Of a stretch of 32,061 bases of DNA, positions 8,467 to 19,625 are shown piece after piece. The notes beneath the pieces were generated by a model. That model saw only the letters and a program-made list of their open reading frames with translations. It was not told where the DNA came from and made no database searches. This DNA is from Acidobacteriota bacterium (GTDB lineage: Bacteria > Actinomycetota > Actinomycetes > Actinomycetales > Microbacteriaceae): contig JABBOD010000004.1 of assembly GCA_019351995.1 (NCBI GenBank), positions 23,357 to 55,417 of the forward strand. Reading direction: 5' to 3'. Both the position numbers and the translations under genes were made by a program. The first letter of the stretch is position 1, and the number at the start of each line of letters is the position of its first letter.

Positions 8467-11364
8467 GTGTCGATCCAATCCGTGCCCGGTTCCCAGAAGC
8501 TGAGTATTCGAGGTGCTCGGGTCCACAACCTGAAGAATGTGGACCTCGAGATTCCACGTGACTCTCTCGTGGTTTTCACAGGCTTGTCGGGGTCTGGCAA
8601 GTCCAGCCTGGCCTTCGACACCATCTTCGCGGAGGGTCAGCGCCGTTACGTCGAGTCTCTCTCCGCGTACGCGCGGCAGTTCCTCGGGCAGGTCGACCGT
8701 CCAGACGTCGACTTCATCGAGGGGCTCAGCCCGGCCGTGTCGATCGACCAGAAGTCGACCAACCGCAACCCGCGCTCCACGGTCGGGACAATCACCGAGA
8801 TCTACGACTACATGCGACTGCTCTGGGCACGTATCGGTATCCCGCACTGTCCGGTCTGCGGCGAAAAGATTCAGCGCCAGACGGTGCAGCAGATCGCGGA
8901 CCAGCTCATGGAGCTCGAGACCGGTACCCGGTATCAGGTTCTCGCGCCGATGATTTCGCAGAAGAAGGGCGAGTTCGTCGACCTGTTCAAGGAGCTCGCG
9001 GCGAGCGGTTATTCCCGGGCGCTGGTCGACGGCGAGTTGATCCAGCTCACCGAACCGCCCGTGCTGAAAAAGCAGGTCAAGCATGACATTGCGGTCGTCG
9101 TCGACCGGCTGGTGGCATCCGATGAGCTGCTGACCCGGCTGACGGACTCGATCGAAACCGCCCTGGGCCTGACGGACAGCCTCGTCATGATCAACTTCGT
9201 CGACCTCGAAGGGGATGCAGCCTGGCGCACCTTCAGCGAGAAGTTGAGCTGCCCGAACGGGCACCCGATTGCTCTGACCGAGATCGAGCCCCGCACCTTC
9301 TCGTTCAACGCTCCCTTTGGGGCCTGCCCGGAGTGCTCGGGGCTCGGCACGAAGATGGCGGTGGATGGCGAACTGCTCATCGGTGACCCCAGTTTGACCC
9401 TCAACGAGGGTGTGGTGCTGCCCTGGAACCAGGGCGGCAAGGGCATGTACAGCTACTTTCAGCGACTCCTGGAAGGGCTGGGCCGTGACCTCGACTTCGA
9501 CCTGGACACTCCGTGGTCGAAGCTGAGCGACGAGGTCCATGCCGCGATCCTGCAGGGCAACGACTTCGAAGTGCAGGTGCAGTGGAAGAACCGGTACGGC
9601 CGCAGCATGAAGTACTCGACCGGGTTCGAGGGGGTCATGCCGTATATCGAACGCAAGTACCTCGAGGCCGATAGCGAGTGGACGCAGGCGCGCTACAGCG
9701 AGTACCTGCGCGAGATCCCGTGCCCCGTCTGCAACGGACAGCGCCTCAAGCCCGAGGTGCTTGCGGTGAAGGTGGCCGGCAACAGCATCTCGGCCGTCTC
9801 AGAACTCAGCCTGGCCGAGGCCCACACCTTCATGGATGCGCTAGAACTCACCCCGCGCGAAGCGAAGATCGCGGCCCAGGTGTTGCGCGAGATCCGCCTC
9901 CGCCTGGAGTTCCTGTTGGAAGTCGGGCTCAGCTACCTGACGATGGCCCGGGCGGCCGCGACCCTGTCGGGGGGTGAGGCACAACGCATCCGTCTCGCGA
10001 CCCAGATCGGGTCTGGGCTGACCGGCGTGCTCTACGTACTCGACGAGCCGAGCATCGGCCTGCACCAGCGTGACAACCGGCGCCTCATCGAGACCCTGGT
10101 CAAACTCAAGAACCTCGGCAATACCTTGATCGTCGTCGAGCACGACGAGGACACGATCCGGACCGCCGATTGGATCGTCGACATCGGCCCCGGCGCCGGG
10201 GAGCACGGTGGCGTCGTCGTGCACTCGGGTGACTACACATCGCTGCTCGAGAACCACCGCTCGATCACGGGTGACTACCTCTCCGGCCGCCGTTCGATCG
10301 AGGTGCCGAACACCCGGCGGCCGATCGATAAGAACCGACAGATCGTGGTGGAGGGCGCCAAAGCCAACAACCTGCGCGACGTCACGGTGAAGTTCCCCCT
10401 CGGGGCGTTCGTCGCCGTGACGGGAGTGAGCGGATCGGGCAAGTCGAGCCTGGTCAACGACATCCTCTACAAGGTGCTCGCCAACGAACTCAATGGTGCC
10501 CGTCAAGTGCCCGGCAAGCACAAGCGTGTGACCGGGCTCGATCAGCTCGACAAGGTCGTCCACGTCGACCAGGCGCCGATCGGGCGGACGCCCCGCTCGA
10601 ACCCGGCGACATACACGGGTGTCTTCGATCGGATGCGGAGCCTGTTCTCCGAGACGATGGAAGCCAAGGCGCGCGGGTACCAGCCTGGACGTTTCAGCTT
10701 CAACGTCAAGGGGGGCCGCTGCGAGAACTGCGCGGGTGACGGGACCATCAAGATCGAGATGAACTTCCTTCCCGACGTCTACGTCGCGTGCGAGGTGTGC
10801 GGAGGAAAGCGCTACAACCGCGACACCCTACAGGTGCACTACAAGGGCAAGAACATCGCCGAGGTACTCGAGATGTCGATCAGCGAGGCCGCCGAATTCT
10901 TCGAGCCGATCAGCGCGATTCACCGCTACCTCAAGACCCTGGTGGATGTCGGGCTCGGCTACGTTCGTCTTGGCCAGAGCGCGACCACGCTGTCCGGCGG
11001 GGAGGCGCAACGCGTCAAGCTGGCGACGGAGTTGCAGAAGCGCTCGACCGGTCGCACCGTCTATGTGCTCGACGAGCCGACAACTGGTCTGCACTTCGAG
11101 GACGTCCGCAAGCTCCTCCTGGTGCTGAACGGACTCGTCGACAAGGGCAACACGGTCATCGTCATCGAGCACAATCTTGACGTCATCAAGTCGGCGGACT
11201 GGGTGATCGACCTCGGCCCGGAGGGCGGCTCGGGGGGCGGCGAGATCATCGCAACCGGGACTCCCGAGCAGCTCGCGAAGAAGACGTCGAGCTTCACGGG
11301 GTTCTTCCTGCGGGAACTGCTCGAGGCGGAGTCCTCGGGACAGGGCCGCCGGAAGGCCAGCTGA
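8467..11364 (+). CDS. uvrA: UvrABC excinuclease subunit A
   Basis: Damage-recognising ABC ATPase of nucleotide excision repair; acts as a dimer that loads UvrB. The protein has 965 residues, within the family range. The first Walker [10 protein letters not shown] begins at residue 39 and the second, GVSGSGKSS, is in the C-terminal half. Both ABC signatures are present (LSGGEAQRI and LSGGEAQRV), each followed by the Walker B pattern YVLDEP. Zinc-binding cysteines are seen in [22 protein letters not shown] and the C-terminal CENCAGDG...CEVCGG finger. The GTG start is supported by TAGAAT 7 nt upstream and by the conserved [13 protein letters not shown] start of the fold. The stop is followed 1 nt later by the annotated uvrC ATG. 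Confidence 0.97.
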   Translation: MSIQSVPGSQKLSIRGARVHNLKNVDLEIPRDSLVVFTGLSGSGKSSLAFDTIFAEGQRRYVESLSAYARQFLGQVDRPDVDFIEGLSPAVSIDQKSTNRNPRSTVGTITEIYDYMRLLWARIGIPHCPVCGEKIQRQTVQQIADQLMELETGTRYQVLAPMISQKKGEFVDLFKELAASGYSRALVDGELIQLTEPPVLKKQVKHDIAVVVDRLVASDELLTRLTDSIETALGLTDSLVMINFVDLEGDAAWRTFSEKLSCPNGHPIALTEIEPRTFSFNAPFGACPECSGLGTKMAVDGELLIGDPSLTLNEGVVLPWNQGGKGMYSYFQRLLEGLGRDLDFDLDTPWSKLSDEVHAAILQGNDFEVQVQWKNRYGRSMKYSTGFEGVMPYIERKYLEADSEWTQARYSEYLREIPCPVCNGQRLKPEVLAVKVAGNSISAVSELSLAEAHTFMDALELTPREAKIAAQVLREIRLRLEFLLEVGLSYLTMARAAATLSGGEAQRIRLATQIGSGLTGVLYVLDEPSIGLHQRDNRRLIETLVKLKNLGNTLIVVEHDEDTIRTADWIVDIGPGAGEHGGVVVHSGDYTSLLENHRSITGDYLSGRRSIEVPNTRRPIDKNRQIVVEGAKANNLRDVTVKFPLGAFVAVTGVSGSGKSSLVNDILYKVLANELNGARQVPGKHKRVTGLDQLDKVVHVDQAPIGRTPRSNPATYTGVFDRMRSLFSETMEAKARGYQPGRFSFNVKGGRCENCAGDGTIKIEMNFLPDVYVACEVCGGKRYNRDTLQVHYKGKNIAEVLEMSISEAAEFFEPISAIHRYLKTLVDVGLGYVRLGQSATTLSGGEAQRVKLATELQKRSTGRTVYVLDEPTTGLHFEDVRKLLLVLNGLVDKGNTVIVIEHNLDVIKSADWVIDLGPEGGSGGGEIIATGTPEQLAKKTSSFTGFFLRELLEAESSGQGRRKAS

Positions 11365-11365
11365 G

Positions 11366-13429
11366 ATGGCCGGCTTCGTCGAAGGACGAACCGGCGGTGG
11401 CACGGGAGTTGGTGGTCGCGCGTCTGCCGGCCTGACCGGTCAGGTCGGGCGCCCCACTCGCGGCTCCGACCCGATGGACTGGAAACCGAAGTCCAGCGAC
11501 ATCCCGACCCAGCCGGGGGTCTACCGCTTCCGCGATGCCAGCGGTCGAGTGATCTACGTCGGCAAAGCGATCAACCTCCGGCAGCGTCTCAGCAACTACT
11601 TTCAGCCCCTCAACAGCCTGCACCAGCGCACGCGCCACATGGTGCTGAGCGCCAATCACGTCGAATGGACCGTTGTCGGGAGTGACTTCGAAGCACTGCA
11701 ACTCGAGTACACCTGGATCAAGGAGTTCGATCCGCCGTACAACGTCAAGTTCCGGGATGACAAGACCTACCCCTACATGGTGCTCACAATGGCGGATGAG
11801 GCCCCCCGCGTCATGGTGACCCGCAACCACCGCATCCCGGGTGCCCGCTACTTCGGCCCGTATCCGAAGATCTGGGCCGTGCGCGAGACCATCGAACTGA
11901 TGGTGAAGGCGTTTCCGATCCGCACCTGCTCTGATTCCAGTTACACGAAGGCGATGGCGAGCGGTCGTCCCTGTTTCGCCGGTCAGATCGGGCGCTGCGG
12001 GGGCCCGTGCTCGCACAAGGTGACGATCGAGGAACATCGCGCGACGGTCGAACAGTTCGCGACGTTCATGGCGAGCCACGATCGGAGCGTCATCACCCGC
12101 CTTCAGCGCGAGATGAAGGATGCCGCGTCCGCTTTCGAATACGAGCAGGCGGCGAAGCTGCGTGACCGCATTCAAGCCCTGGAGAACGTGCTCGAGAAGA
12201 GCGCGGTGGTTCTCGCCGACAGCGTCGACACGGACGTCTTCGGCATCGAGGAGGATGAACTCGCGGCCGCTGTTCAGCAGTTCGTGGTGCGTGGCGGCCG
12301 GGTCCGCGGGGTGCGCAGCTGGGTCGTCGACAAGGAACTGGACGTGACGACGGGCGAGCTGGTCGAGCAGATGCTCGAAACCGCATATGAATCGGAACCT
12401 CCGCCCCGCGAGATCATCGTCCCGGCTCTGCCGGACGACGCCACAGCACTCGAGACCTGGCTCGCCGCGATGCGACCGCGCGGGGGTGCCGTGGCGCTCA
12501 GGACCGCCCAGCGCGGAGAAAAAGCTGCGGTTCTGCAGACGGCAACTCTCAACGCCAAGCAGGCGCTCATGCTCTACAAGAGCAGGCGCTCGGCGGACTA
12601 TGTCTCGCGCACGCAGGCTCTGAATGACATCCAGGATGCCCTCGGACTCGCCGAAGCCCCCCTGCGGATGGAGTGCTACGACGTTTCGCACCTCGGCGGA
12701 ACCAACATCGTCGCCTCGATGGTCGTGTTCGAAGACGGGCTCCCCAAGAAGAGCGCCTACCGCAAGTTCGCCGTCAACGGCTACGCCGACGACCTGGAGT
12801 CGCTCCACCAGGTGCTCACCCGCCGACTCTCGCACCTCGAGGATGACGACATCGCCGGTGTCGAGGAGGACCTCGGGCGCCGGGAGCTGGGCGATGAGGA
12901 GGGCACTGCCGCGGAGCGGACGCGTCGGCGCTTCGCCTACCGGCCCGGACTCATCATCGTGGATGGCGGGCAACCCCAGGTGGAGGCCGCGGCCCGAACC
13001 CTCGAGGAACTCGGCATCCACGACATCCCGCTGTGCGGGCTCGCGAAGCGGCTCGAGGAGATCTGGCTTCCCGGCAACGATTTCCCCGTGATCTTGCCGC
13101 GAAACAGCGAGGCGCTCTTCATGCTGCAGCGGATCCGCGACGAGGCTCATCGCTTCGCCATCACCTTCCAACGCGCCAAACGCAAGAACGACATCGGATC
13201 GGTGCTCGGGGAGGTGCCGGGCCTCGGCCCCGCGCGGGTGAAGGAGTTGCTCAAGCACTTCGGTTCGGTGAAGCGGCTGAAAACCGCATCAGCTGAGCAG
13301 ATCGCGGACGTGCGGGGGATCGGGCCGGCTCTCGCCGATGCCATCGTTCTGAAGCTCGGCGTCGCTAGGCTGGGAACGCCCTCGACGGACCCGATCGGGG
13401 ATTCGGATGCCACACTTTCGGACGGTTGA
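11366..13429 (+). CDS. uvrC: UvrABC excinuclease subunit C
   Basis: Dual-incision nuclease of nucleotide excision repair. From ATG 11366 it has 687 residues: a GIY-YIG nuclease domain (GVYRF at 51, VIYVGKA at 62), a Cys cluster ([13 protein letters not shown]), the UVR motif contacting UvrB ([13 protein letters not shown]), the RNase-H-like second nuclease ([16 protein letters not shown]) and a C-terminal helix-hairpin-helix pair ([23 protein letters not shown]). The first 36 residues are Gly/Arg-rich and look unlike the family start; ATG 11474 ([11 protein letters not shown]) is an alternative start. I keep 11366 because GGAAGG lies 9 nt upstream and it abuts the uvrA stop. The end overlaps rapZ by 4 nt. 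Confidence 0.95.
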   Translation: MAGFVEGRTGGGTGVGGRASAGLTGQVGRPTRGSDPMDWKPKSSDIPTQPGVYRFRDASGRVIYVGKAINLRQRLSNYFQPLNSLHQRTRHMVLSANHVEWTVVGSDFEALQLEYTWIKEFDPPYNVKFRDDKTYPYMVLTMADEAPRVMVTRNHRIPGARYFGPYPKIWAVRETIELMVKAFPIRTCSDSSYTKAMASGRPCFAGQIGRCGGPCSHKVTIEEHRATVEQFATFMASHDRSVITRLQREMKDAASAFEYEQAAKLRDRIQALENVLEKSAVVLADSVDTDVFGIEEDELAAAVQQFVVRGGRVRGVRSWVVDKELDVTTGELVEQMLETAYESEPPPREIIVPALPDDATALETWLAAMRPRGGAVALRTAQRGEKAAVLQTATLNAKQALMLYKSRRSADYVSRTQALNDIQDALGLAEAPLRMECYDVSHLGGTNIVASMVVFEDGLPKKSAYRKFAVNGYADDLESLHQVLTRRLSHLEDDDIAGVEEDLGRRELGDEEGTAAERTRRRFAYRPGLIIVDGGQPQVEAAARTLEELGIHDIPLCGLAKRLEEIWLPGNDFPVILPRNSEALFMLQRIRDEAHRFAITFQRAKRKNDIGSVLGEVPGLGPARVKELLKHFGSVKRLKTASAEQIADVRGIGPALADAIVLKLGVARLGTPSTDPIGDSDATLSDG
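11431..11444. repeat. Perfect 14-bp palindrome inside the 5' end of uvrC
   Basis: CCTGACCGGTCAGG equals its own reverse complement. It falls in the poorly conserved first 36 codons of uvrC, which supports the idea that this segment may be a regulatory spacer rather than coding. It could be a dimeric operator; no regulator is recognised. Confidence 0.55.
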
Positions 13430-14322
13430 CCACAGATGACGGCGATCGAGTGAACGACATCGCATCCCGCGAGATGCTCGTGATCACCGGCATGTCGGGC
13501 GCGGGGCGCTCGACGGTCGGCAACGCTCTCGAAGACCTCGGCTGGTACGTCGTCGATAATCTGCCACCTCAGATGCTGCGCCCGATGGTCGAGCTGTCGG
13601 AGAACTCGGGAGACACCATCCCGAAGGTCGCTGCCATCGTCGATGTCCGCGGTGGCAAGCTCTTCGCCGATGTGCAGACGGCGCTGCAGGCGCTGCGCAA
13701 CAACGCGAGTGTCCGAGTTCTGTTCCTCGACGCGACGGATGCGGCGCTGGTCCGCCGCTTCGAGCAGGTGCGCCGGCCGCATCCGCTCCAGGGGGATGGC
13801 ACGCTGCTCGACGGAATCACGCTTGAGCGAAGCCGGATGGTCGAGTTGCGGTCGCAGAGCGATATCGTCATCGACACCTCCGACCTCAACATCCACCAGC
13901 TGGCGACCGCGATCGGTGAACAGTTCTCCGACGACGCCAGCAAGGCAACGCGCGTGACGGTGATGAGCTTCGGATTCAAATACGGGCTGCCTTCCGATGC
14001 GGACCTGGTGGCCGACGCCCGCTTCCTCCCCAACCCCTTCTGGGTGCCCGATTTGCGAGCCCAGAGCGGTCTCGACGAACCGGTCAGAGAATACGTTCTC
14101 GGTCGAACGGGGGCACACGAGTTCATTGATGCCTACGTGGCGGCGATGGTCCCCGTGCTCGACGGCTACCGTCGCGAGAACAAGCGGCACGCTACGATCG
14201 CTGTTGGGTGCACGGGCGGGAGGCATCGTTCCGTCGCGGTTGCGGAGGAGCTCGGGCGCCGTCTGCGAGAGCTTCCCGGTGTGAGCGTGAACGTTCGGCA
14301 CCGGGACCTGGGCCGCGAATAA
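13426..14322 (+). CDS. rapZ: RapZ-family nucleotide-binding protein (YvcJ-like)
   Basis: P-loop protein of the RapZ/YvcJ family. In E. coli RapZ is an RNase adapter for GlmZ; in actinobacteria its role is not settled. The protein has 298 residues. Walker A is GMSGAGRST at 22-30, with Arg in place of the usual Lys, as I recall is common in actinobacterial homologues. The C-terminal RapZ signature shows [12 protein letters not shown] followed by VRHRDL. The proposed start is TTG 13426, whose TTGA overlaps the uvrC stop; GTG 13450 is an alternative and neither has a clear Shine-Dalgarno site. It is coupled to uvrC and precedes whiA by 48 nt; the yvcK gene often found between them is missing. Confidence 0.92.
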   Translation: MTTDDGDRVNDIASREMLVITGMSGAGRSTVGNALEDLGWYVVDNLPPQMLRPMVELSENSGDTIPKVAAIVDVRGGKLFADVQTALQALRNNASVRVLFLDATDAALVRRFEQVRRPHPLQGDGTLLDGITLERSRMVELRSQSDIVIDTSDLNIHQLATAIGEQFSDDASKATRVTVMSFGFKYGLPSDADLVADARFLPNPFWVPDLRAQSGLDEPVREYVLGRTGAHEFIDAYVAAMVPVLDGYRRENKRHATIAVGCTGGRHRSVAVAEELGRRLRELPGVSVNVRHRDLGRE

Positions 14323-14370
14323 CCCGGAAGTGCGGGAATCCTGCACTCCATCGACAGTGAGGAAGACCGC

Positions 14371-15345
14371 GTGGCGTTGACTGCGGATGTCAAAGAAGAG
14401 CTGGCCGCAGTCGAGATCGGCAAGACGACGGTGAGAGCCGCCGAGTTGTCCGCCCTGCTGCGCTTCTCCGGCGGGCTGCACATCATTTCCGGCCGCATCG
14501 CGGTCGAGTCGGAACTCGACTCCCCCCAGATCGCGCGCCGGGTGCGCAAAGACCTGGCCGAACTGTACGGCGTCCGGAGCGAGGTCTCAGTGATCTCGGG
14601 AAGCAACCTCCGCAACACGAGCACGTATCTGGTCCGCGTCATCGACGGAGGGGAGACCCTCGCTCGCCAAACCGGCCTGCTTGACGCCCGGCGTCGGCCG
14701 GTGCGTGGCCTGCCGAACCGCCTGACCACCGGCTCCCGCGAGGAACTCGCCGCCGTCTGGCGTGGTGCGTTCCTGGCGCACGGCTCGCTCACCGATCCCG
14801 GCCGCTCGGCCGCCCTCGAGATCACCTGCCCTGGCAATGAGTCGGCGATGGCACTCGTCGGGGCCGCCGGGCGGCTGAAGATCTCCGCCAAGGCGCGTGA
14901 GGTGCGCGGGGTTCATCGCGTCGTCATTCGCGACGGCGAGGCCATCGGGGCCATGCTGAAGTTCATGGGCGCCGAGCGGAGCCTGGGAACGTGGGAAGAG
15001 CTGCGGCAGCGGCGCGAAGTCCGAGCGACGGCCAACCGGCTGGTCAACTTCGACGACGCCAACCTGCGACGCTCCGCCCAGGCAGCCGTCGCCGCCTGTT
15101 CACGCGTCGAACGAGCCCTCGAACTCCTCGGCGAGGATGTCCCTGAACACCTTCGCTATGCCGGCGAGCTGCGCCTCCGCTTCCGCGACTCGAGCCTCGA
15201 CGAACTGGGTCATCACGCCGATCCGCCCATGACGAAGGATGCCGTCGCTGGCCGCATCCGCCGATTGCTGGCGATGGCCGACAAGCACGCCGCCGACAAC
15301 GGGCTTCCCGGCACCGACCACGGCCTTCCTGACGACCTCGACTGA
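14371..15345 (+). CDS. whiA: DNA-binding protein WhiA
   Basis: Conserved Gram-positive regulator, linked to sporulation-septation control in Streptomyces and to division and chromosome segregation elsewhere. The protein has 324 residues: an N-terminal LAGLIDADG-homing-endonuclease-like domain that is catalytically dead in the family (VKEELAAVE...[14 protein letters not shown], later [16 protein letters not shown]) and a C-terminal helix-turn-helix DNA-binding domain ([30 protein letters not shown]...). The GTG start has AGGAAG 5 nt upstream. It is 48 nt after rapZ, so it is probably in the uvrC-rapZ-whiA operon. A perfect palindrome follows its stop. Confidence 0.96.
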   Translation: MALTADVKEELAAVEIGKTTVRAAELSALLRFSGGLHIISGRIAVESELDSPQIARRVRKDLAELYGVRSEVSVISGSNLRNTSTYLVRVIDGGETLARQTGLLDARRRPVRGLPNRLTTGSREELAAVWRGAFLAHGSLTDPGRSAALEITCPGNESAMALVGAAGRLKISAKAREVRGVHRVVIRDGEAIGAMLKFMGAERSLGTWEELRQRREVRATANRLVNFDDANLRRSAQAAVAACSRVERALELLGEDVPEHLRYAGELRLRFRDSSLDELGHHADPPMTKDAVAGRIRRLLAMADKHAADNGLPGTDHGLPDDLD

Positions 15346-15350
15346 TTCCC

Positions 15351-15366
15351 CGCCGTCGCGACGGCG
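15351..15366. terminator. Perfect 16-bp palindrome after whiA
   Basis: CGCCGTCGCGACGGCG is its own reverse complement and starts 6 nt after the whiA stop. As RNA it makes a 5-6-bp stem with a tight loop, without a T-tract, so it is a weak terminator candidate; it could also be a protein-binding palindrome. Confidence 0.4.
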
Positions 15367-15427
15367 CCTGCACGTCGGCACCTGCACGACGGGCACCTGA
15401 ACGAACGCTGTCTGGACGAACACTGTC
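15363..15427 (+). repeat. Degenerate 14-15-nt repeats between whiA and sodA
   Basis: GGCrCCTGCACGwC at 15363 and 15377, GGCACCTGnACGA at 15377 and 15392 (15 apart), and ACGAACnCTGTC at 15401 and 15416 (15 apart). The series looks like an eroded short tandem array. No gene lies here. Confidence 0.55.
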
Positions 15428-15462
15428 GGGAAGCGTGGAGGTTCCGGAGCGGTTGTCGTCAA

Positions 15463-15468
15463 TAGACT
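15463..15468 (+). promoter_or_regulatory. Candidate -10 box of sodA
   Basis: TAGACT fits TAnnnT and would start transcription near 15475, giving a leader of about 55 nt that holds the AGGAGA ribosome binding site. No convincing -35 box is seen at 17-18 nt. Confidence 0.4.
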
Positions 15469-15530
15469 GAACAGGTCACCCGGTGGGGCGAAGATTCAGC
15501 CCCCGGGGATCAATCGCTAGGAGAAAATCG

Positions 15531-16157
15531 ATGGCTGACTACACGCTTCCCGACCTTCCGTACGACTATGCCGCTCTCGAGCCGCATATCAGCGCGAAGA
15601 TTATGGAGCTCCACCACGACAAGCACCACGCCGCCTACGTGACGGGGGCGAATACCGCGCTCCAGAAGATGGCGGAGGCTCGCGATTCAGGCGACCTGAC
15701 CAACATCAACAAGCTCGAGAAAGACCTGGCGTTCAATCTGGGCGGCCACGTCAACCACTCGATCTTCTGGACCAACATGAGTCCGGACGGCGGCGACAAG
15801 CCCACCGGCGAGCTCGCTGCCGCGATCGACGACGGCTTCGGATCGTTCGACAAGTTCGTGGCCCACTTCACCGCCGCGGCGATGGGCATCCAGGGCTCCG
15901 GATGGGGTGTGCTCAGTTGGGATCCGATCGGCTCGCAGCTGATCATCCAGCAGCTCTTCGACCAGCAGTCCAACTCGGCCATGGGAACCATCCCGATCCT
16001 CCAGCTGGACATGTGGGAGCACGCCTTCTACCTGGACTACGTCAACGTGAAGGCCGACTACATCAAGGCGTTCTGGAACATCGCGAACTGGGAGAACGCC
16101 GCACGCCGCTTCACCGCCGCGCGCGAGAAGACCGAAGGCCTGCTGCTACTGTCGTAA
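15531..16157 (+). CDS. sodA: Superoxide dismutase, Mn/Fe family (Mn-type pattern)
   Basis: Converts superoxide to oxygen and hydrogen peroxide. The protein has 208 residues from ATG 15531, set by AGGAGA at 15519-15524; an in-frame start at 15483 is rejected because the conserved [12 protein letters not shown] start follows 15531. The four metal ligands are visible: His28 (MELHHDKHH), His76 ([10 protein letters not shown]), Asp160 and His164 ([12 protein letters not shown]). GG before HVNH and Gln in [10 protein letters not shown] match the Mn-type rather than the Fe-type pattern, though cambialistic use cannot be excluded. No signal peptide, so cytoplasmic. It sits between whiA and gap and probably has its own promoter. 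Confidence 0.96.
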   Translation: MADYTLPDLPYDYAALEPHISAKIMELHHDKHHAAYVTGANTALQKMAEARDSGDLTNINKLEKDLAFNLGGHVNHSIFWTNMSPDGGDKPTGELAAAIDDGFGSFDKFVAHFTAAAMGIQGSGWGVLSWDPIGSQLIIQQLFDQQSNSAMGTIPILQLDMWEHAFYLDYVNVKADYIKAFWNIANWENAARRFTAAREKTEGLLLLS

Positions 16158-16166
16158 CGGCATCGT

Positions 16167-17268
<1,102 letters not shown>

Positions 17269-17276
17269 ACCCTGTC

Positions 17277-18491
17277 GTGGCGCTTCGCACCATCGAGTCG
17301 CTGGGGGAGCTGTCCGGCACGCGGGTCATTGTCCGCTGTGACCTCAACGTCCCCCTCGACGACGGCAACATCACGGATGACGGTCGCATTCGCGCGTCGG
17401 TCGGCACCATTCAGGAGCTGACCGCCGTCGGAGCGCGAGTGATCGTCATCTCGCACCTCGGTCGCCCCGATGGAACGCCAGAGGCCCGGTACAGCCTTGC
17501 ACCGGTTGCCGTCAGACTCGGCGAGTTGTTGGGGACTTCGGTCATCTTCGCTCGAGACACCGTCGGGGAGGAGGCGCACGCCGCCGTTGCTGGCCTGCAG
17601 AACGGGCAGGTGGCCCTTCTCGAGAACCTCCGATTCGCGGCAGCCGAGACGTCGAAAGACAGCGCAGAACGCACCGCGTTTGCCGAGCAACTCGCGACAT
17701 TCGCTGAGGCGTTCGTCTCCGATGGCTTCGGCGTTGTGCACCGCAAGCAAGCCAGCGTGTACGAGTTGGCGCAGGTTCTGCCTTCCGCCGCCGGGCGGCT
17801 TGTGCAGACCGAGTTGGGCGTCCTCGAGAAACTCACCCGAGACCCCGCACGGCCATACACCGTCGTGCTCGGTGGATCGAAGGTCAGCGACAAACTGGGG
17901 GTGATCGATGCGCTGCTCCCGAAAGTCGACCGACTGTTGATCGGCGGCGGAATGCTGTTCACCTTCCTGGCTGCGCAAGGACACGCGATCGGAAAGAGCC
18001 TGCTTGACGCCGAGCAGCTCGACACGGTGACGCGCTACATGACCGAGGCGGCGGAGCGCGGGATCGACCTCGTGCTCCCGACGGATGTGATTGTCGCCTC
18101 GAAGTTCGCCGACGACGCCGAGCACGTGGTGGCGGCTGCCGACGCGATCGAGAGCACTCGCTTCGGCGCCGACGGCCTCGGCCTCGACATCGGCCCCGAG
18201 ACGGCTGCGCACTTCGCGGAACTGATCAAGAGTTCGACGACCGTGTTCTGGAACGGACCGATGGGCGTCTTCGAACTCGCACCGTTCGCGGCCGGGACGA
18301 AGGCCGTCGCCGACGCGCTCACCCAGGTGAACGGCCTCGGCGTCGTCGGCGGGGGAGACTCCGCAGCGGCCGTTCGTCTTCTGGGCTTTGCGGACGAGCA
18401 ATTCGGCCACATCTCCACCGGAGGTGGCGCCAGCCTTGAGTTCCTCGAAGGCAAAGAACTCCCCGGGCTGGAGGTCCTCGGATGGCAGTAA
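17277..18491 (+). CDS. pgk: Phosphoglycerate kinase
   Basis: Transfers phosphate from 1,3-bisphosphoglycerate to ADP, the first ATP-making step of lower glycolysis. The protein has 404 residues, two Rossmann-like domains. Visible motifs are RCDLNVPLD near residue 20, SHLGRPDG, the interdomain LGGSKVSDKL, the Gly-rich FWNGPMGVFE and the C-terminal GGGDSAAAV...STGGGASLEFLEG. The start is GTG, 8 nt after the gap stop, with only weak Shine-Dalgarno complementarity, so coupling to gap is likely. The last ten bases overlap tpiA. Confidence 0.97.
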   Translation: MALRTIESLGELSGTRVIVRCDLNVPLDDGNITDDGRIRASVGTIQELTAVGARVIVISHLGRPDGTPEARYSLAPVAVRLGELLGTSVIFARDTVGEEAHAAVAGLQNGQVALLENLRFAAAETSKDSAERTAFAEQLATFAEAFVSDGFGVVHRKQASVYELAQVLPSAAGRLVQTELGVLEKLTRDPARPYTVVLGGSKVSDKLGVIDALLPKVDRLLIGGGMLFTFLAAQGHAIGKSLLDAEQLDTVTRYMTEAAERGIDLVLPTDVIVASKFADDAEHVVAAADAIESTRFGADGLGLDIGPETAAHFAELIKSSTTVFWNGPMGVFELAPFAAGTKAVADALTQVNGLGVVGGGDSAAAVRLLGFADEQFGHISTGGGASLEFLEGKELPGLEVLGWQ

Positions 18492-19297
18492 CAGCTGTAG
18501 CAGGCTCATCGGGAACGAGCAGGACCCCGCTGATCGCCGGCAACTGGAAGATGAACCTCGACCATCTGCAGTCGATCGCCTTCGTCCAGAAGCTCGCGTG
18601 GACGCTGAAGGATGCGCATCACGACGCAACCACCGTCGAGGTCGCGGTCTTTCCGCCGTACACCGACCTCCGTTCGGTGCAGACGCTGATCAACTCCGAC
18701 AGCCTGCCCATCTCGTTCGGTGGCCAGGATCTCTCGGCACACGACAGCGGCGCGTATACCGGCGAGATCTCCGGCGCGTTCCTCACCGCCCTCGACGCGA
18801 AATACGTGATCATCGGTCACTCGGAACGTCGTCAGTACCACGGCGAGACCGACGAACTGATCGCCGCCAAGACCGCCGCAGCGCACCGACACGGCCTCGT
18901 CCCGATCATTTGCGTGGGCGAGACCGCTGACGACCTGGAGACGCACGGTCCGAGCGCCGTTCCTGTTGCACAACTGCGAGTCGCTCTGGGCGGCGCGACA
19001 GCGGATCGCGAGATCGTCGTGGCGTACGAGCCGGTCTGGGCGATTGGTTCCGGGCAAGCGGCAACGAGCGAGCAGGCGCAGCAGGTGTGCGAGGCGCTTC
19101 GCGGTGTCGTTGCGGGGGTGCTCGGGGAGCAGGCGGCTGCCGCCACGCGCATCCTGTACGGGGGTTCGGTGAAGGCGGCAAACATCGCCGGCTTCATGCG
19201 GGAGGGCGATATCGACGGCGCACTCGTCGGGGGAGCCAGTCTGCTGCTTGACGAGTTCTCGTCGATCGTGCGGTACCAGAAGCACGTCGGCACCTGA
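18482..19297 (+). CDS. tpiA: Triose-phosphate isomerase
   Basis: Interconverts dihydroxyacetone phosphate and glyceraldehyde-3-phosphate. The protein has 271 residues. Catalytic residues: Lys23 (AGNWKMN), His113 (IIGHSERR) and Glu183 (VAYEPVWAIG); the phosphate-binding YGGSVKAAN follows. The ATG overlaps pgk by 10 nt and has GGAGG (18470-18474) inside pgk, 7 nt upstream. The first 14 residues (Ala/Ser/Thr/Gly) precede the family's usual beginning, but no later in-frame ATG, GTG or TTG exists before the conserved LIAGNWK, so this start is the only one. Confidence 0.97.
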   Translation: MAVTAVAGSSGTSRTPLIAGNWKMNLDHLQSIAFVQKLAWTLKDAHHDATTVEVAVFPPYTDLRSVQTLINSDSLPISFGGQDLSAHDSGAYTGEISGAFLTALDAKYVIIGHSERRQYHGETDELIAAKTAAAHRHGLVPIICVGETADDLETHGPSAVPVAQLRVALGGATADREIVVAYEPVWAIGSGQAATSEQAQQVCEALRGVVAGVLGEQAAAATRILYGGSVKAANIAGFMREGDIDGALVGGASLLLDEFSSIVRYQKHVGT

Positions 19298-19316
19298 GAC
19301 CGCGTCGTCGCTGACG

Positions 19317-19322
19317 TATACT
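19317..19322 (+). promoter_or_regulatory. Candidate internal promoter (-10) for secG
   Basis: TATACT lies 43 nt upstream of the secG start codon, near the -10 ideal. The -35 position is not convincing. It would let secG and rbpA be expressed apart from the glycolytic genes. Confidence 0.45.
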
Positions 19323-19359
19323 GAACGCCGGTCTTCGGGCCGCATCCGAAAGGTCCCCA

Positions 19360-19605
19360 TTGGCTATTCTTCAGGTCATCGTTCAGGTGGTGCTCGGTAT
19401 CACCTCATTTCTGCTGACCCTGCTGATCCTGCTCCATCGCGGTCGCGGTGGCGGTCTGTCTGACATGTTTGGCGGCGGCGTCACCTCCAACCTCGGCGCC
19501 TCCGGCGTCGCGGAACGGAACCTCAACCGGATTACCGTCATCCTGGGCCTTGTCTGGATCACCAGCATCGTCGTGCTCGGGCTCATCATCAAGTTCGGCG
19601 GCTGA
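19360..19605 (+). CDS. secG: Preprotein translocase subunit SecG
   Basis: Small membrane subunit of the SecYEG channel. The protein has 81 residues with two hydrophobic segments (VIVQVVLGITSFLLTLLILL and the C-terminal VILGLVWITSIVVLGLII) separated by the conserved Gly-rich loop GRGGGLSDMFGGG. The start is TTG at 19360, unusual but supported by GAAAGG upstream and by the correct hydrophobic beginning; there is no in-frame ATG or GTG before the first membrane segment. It lies 62 bp after tpiA, the usual actinobacterial gene order. Confidence 0.95.
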   Translation: MAILQVIVQVVLGITSFLLTLLILLHRGRGGGLSDMFGGGVTSNLGASGVAERNLNRITVILGLVWITSIVVLGLIIKFGG

Positions 19606-19625
19606 TCCTTCTCTTCGAGAGGATC
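19604..19625 (+). terminator. Hairpin overlapping the secG stop codon
   Basis: GATCCT-T-CTC (19604-19613) pairs with GAGAGGATC (19617-19625): nine pairs with one bulged T and a TTC loop. It is followed by gcgtattt, a poor T-tract. It may attenuate secG-rbpA readthrough or stabilise the secG end. Confidence 0.45.

Noticed and set aside
11294..13258. Long minus-strand open frame opposite uvrC (654 codons)
   Set aside because: Shadow of uvrC; no recognisable domain and no plausible ribosome binding site context.
15483..15530. N-terminal extension of SodA from 15483
   Set aside because: AGGAGA is positioned for ATG 15531, and the conserved SOD start follows there.
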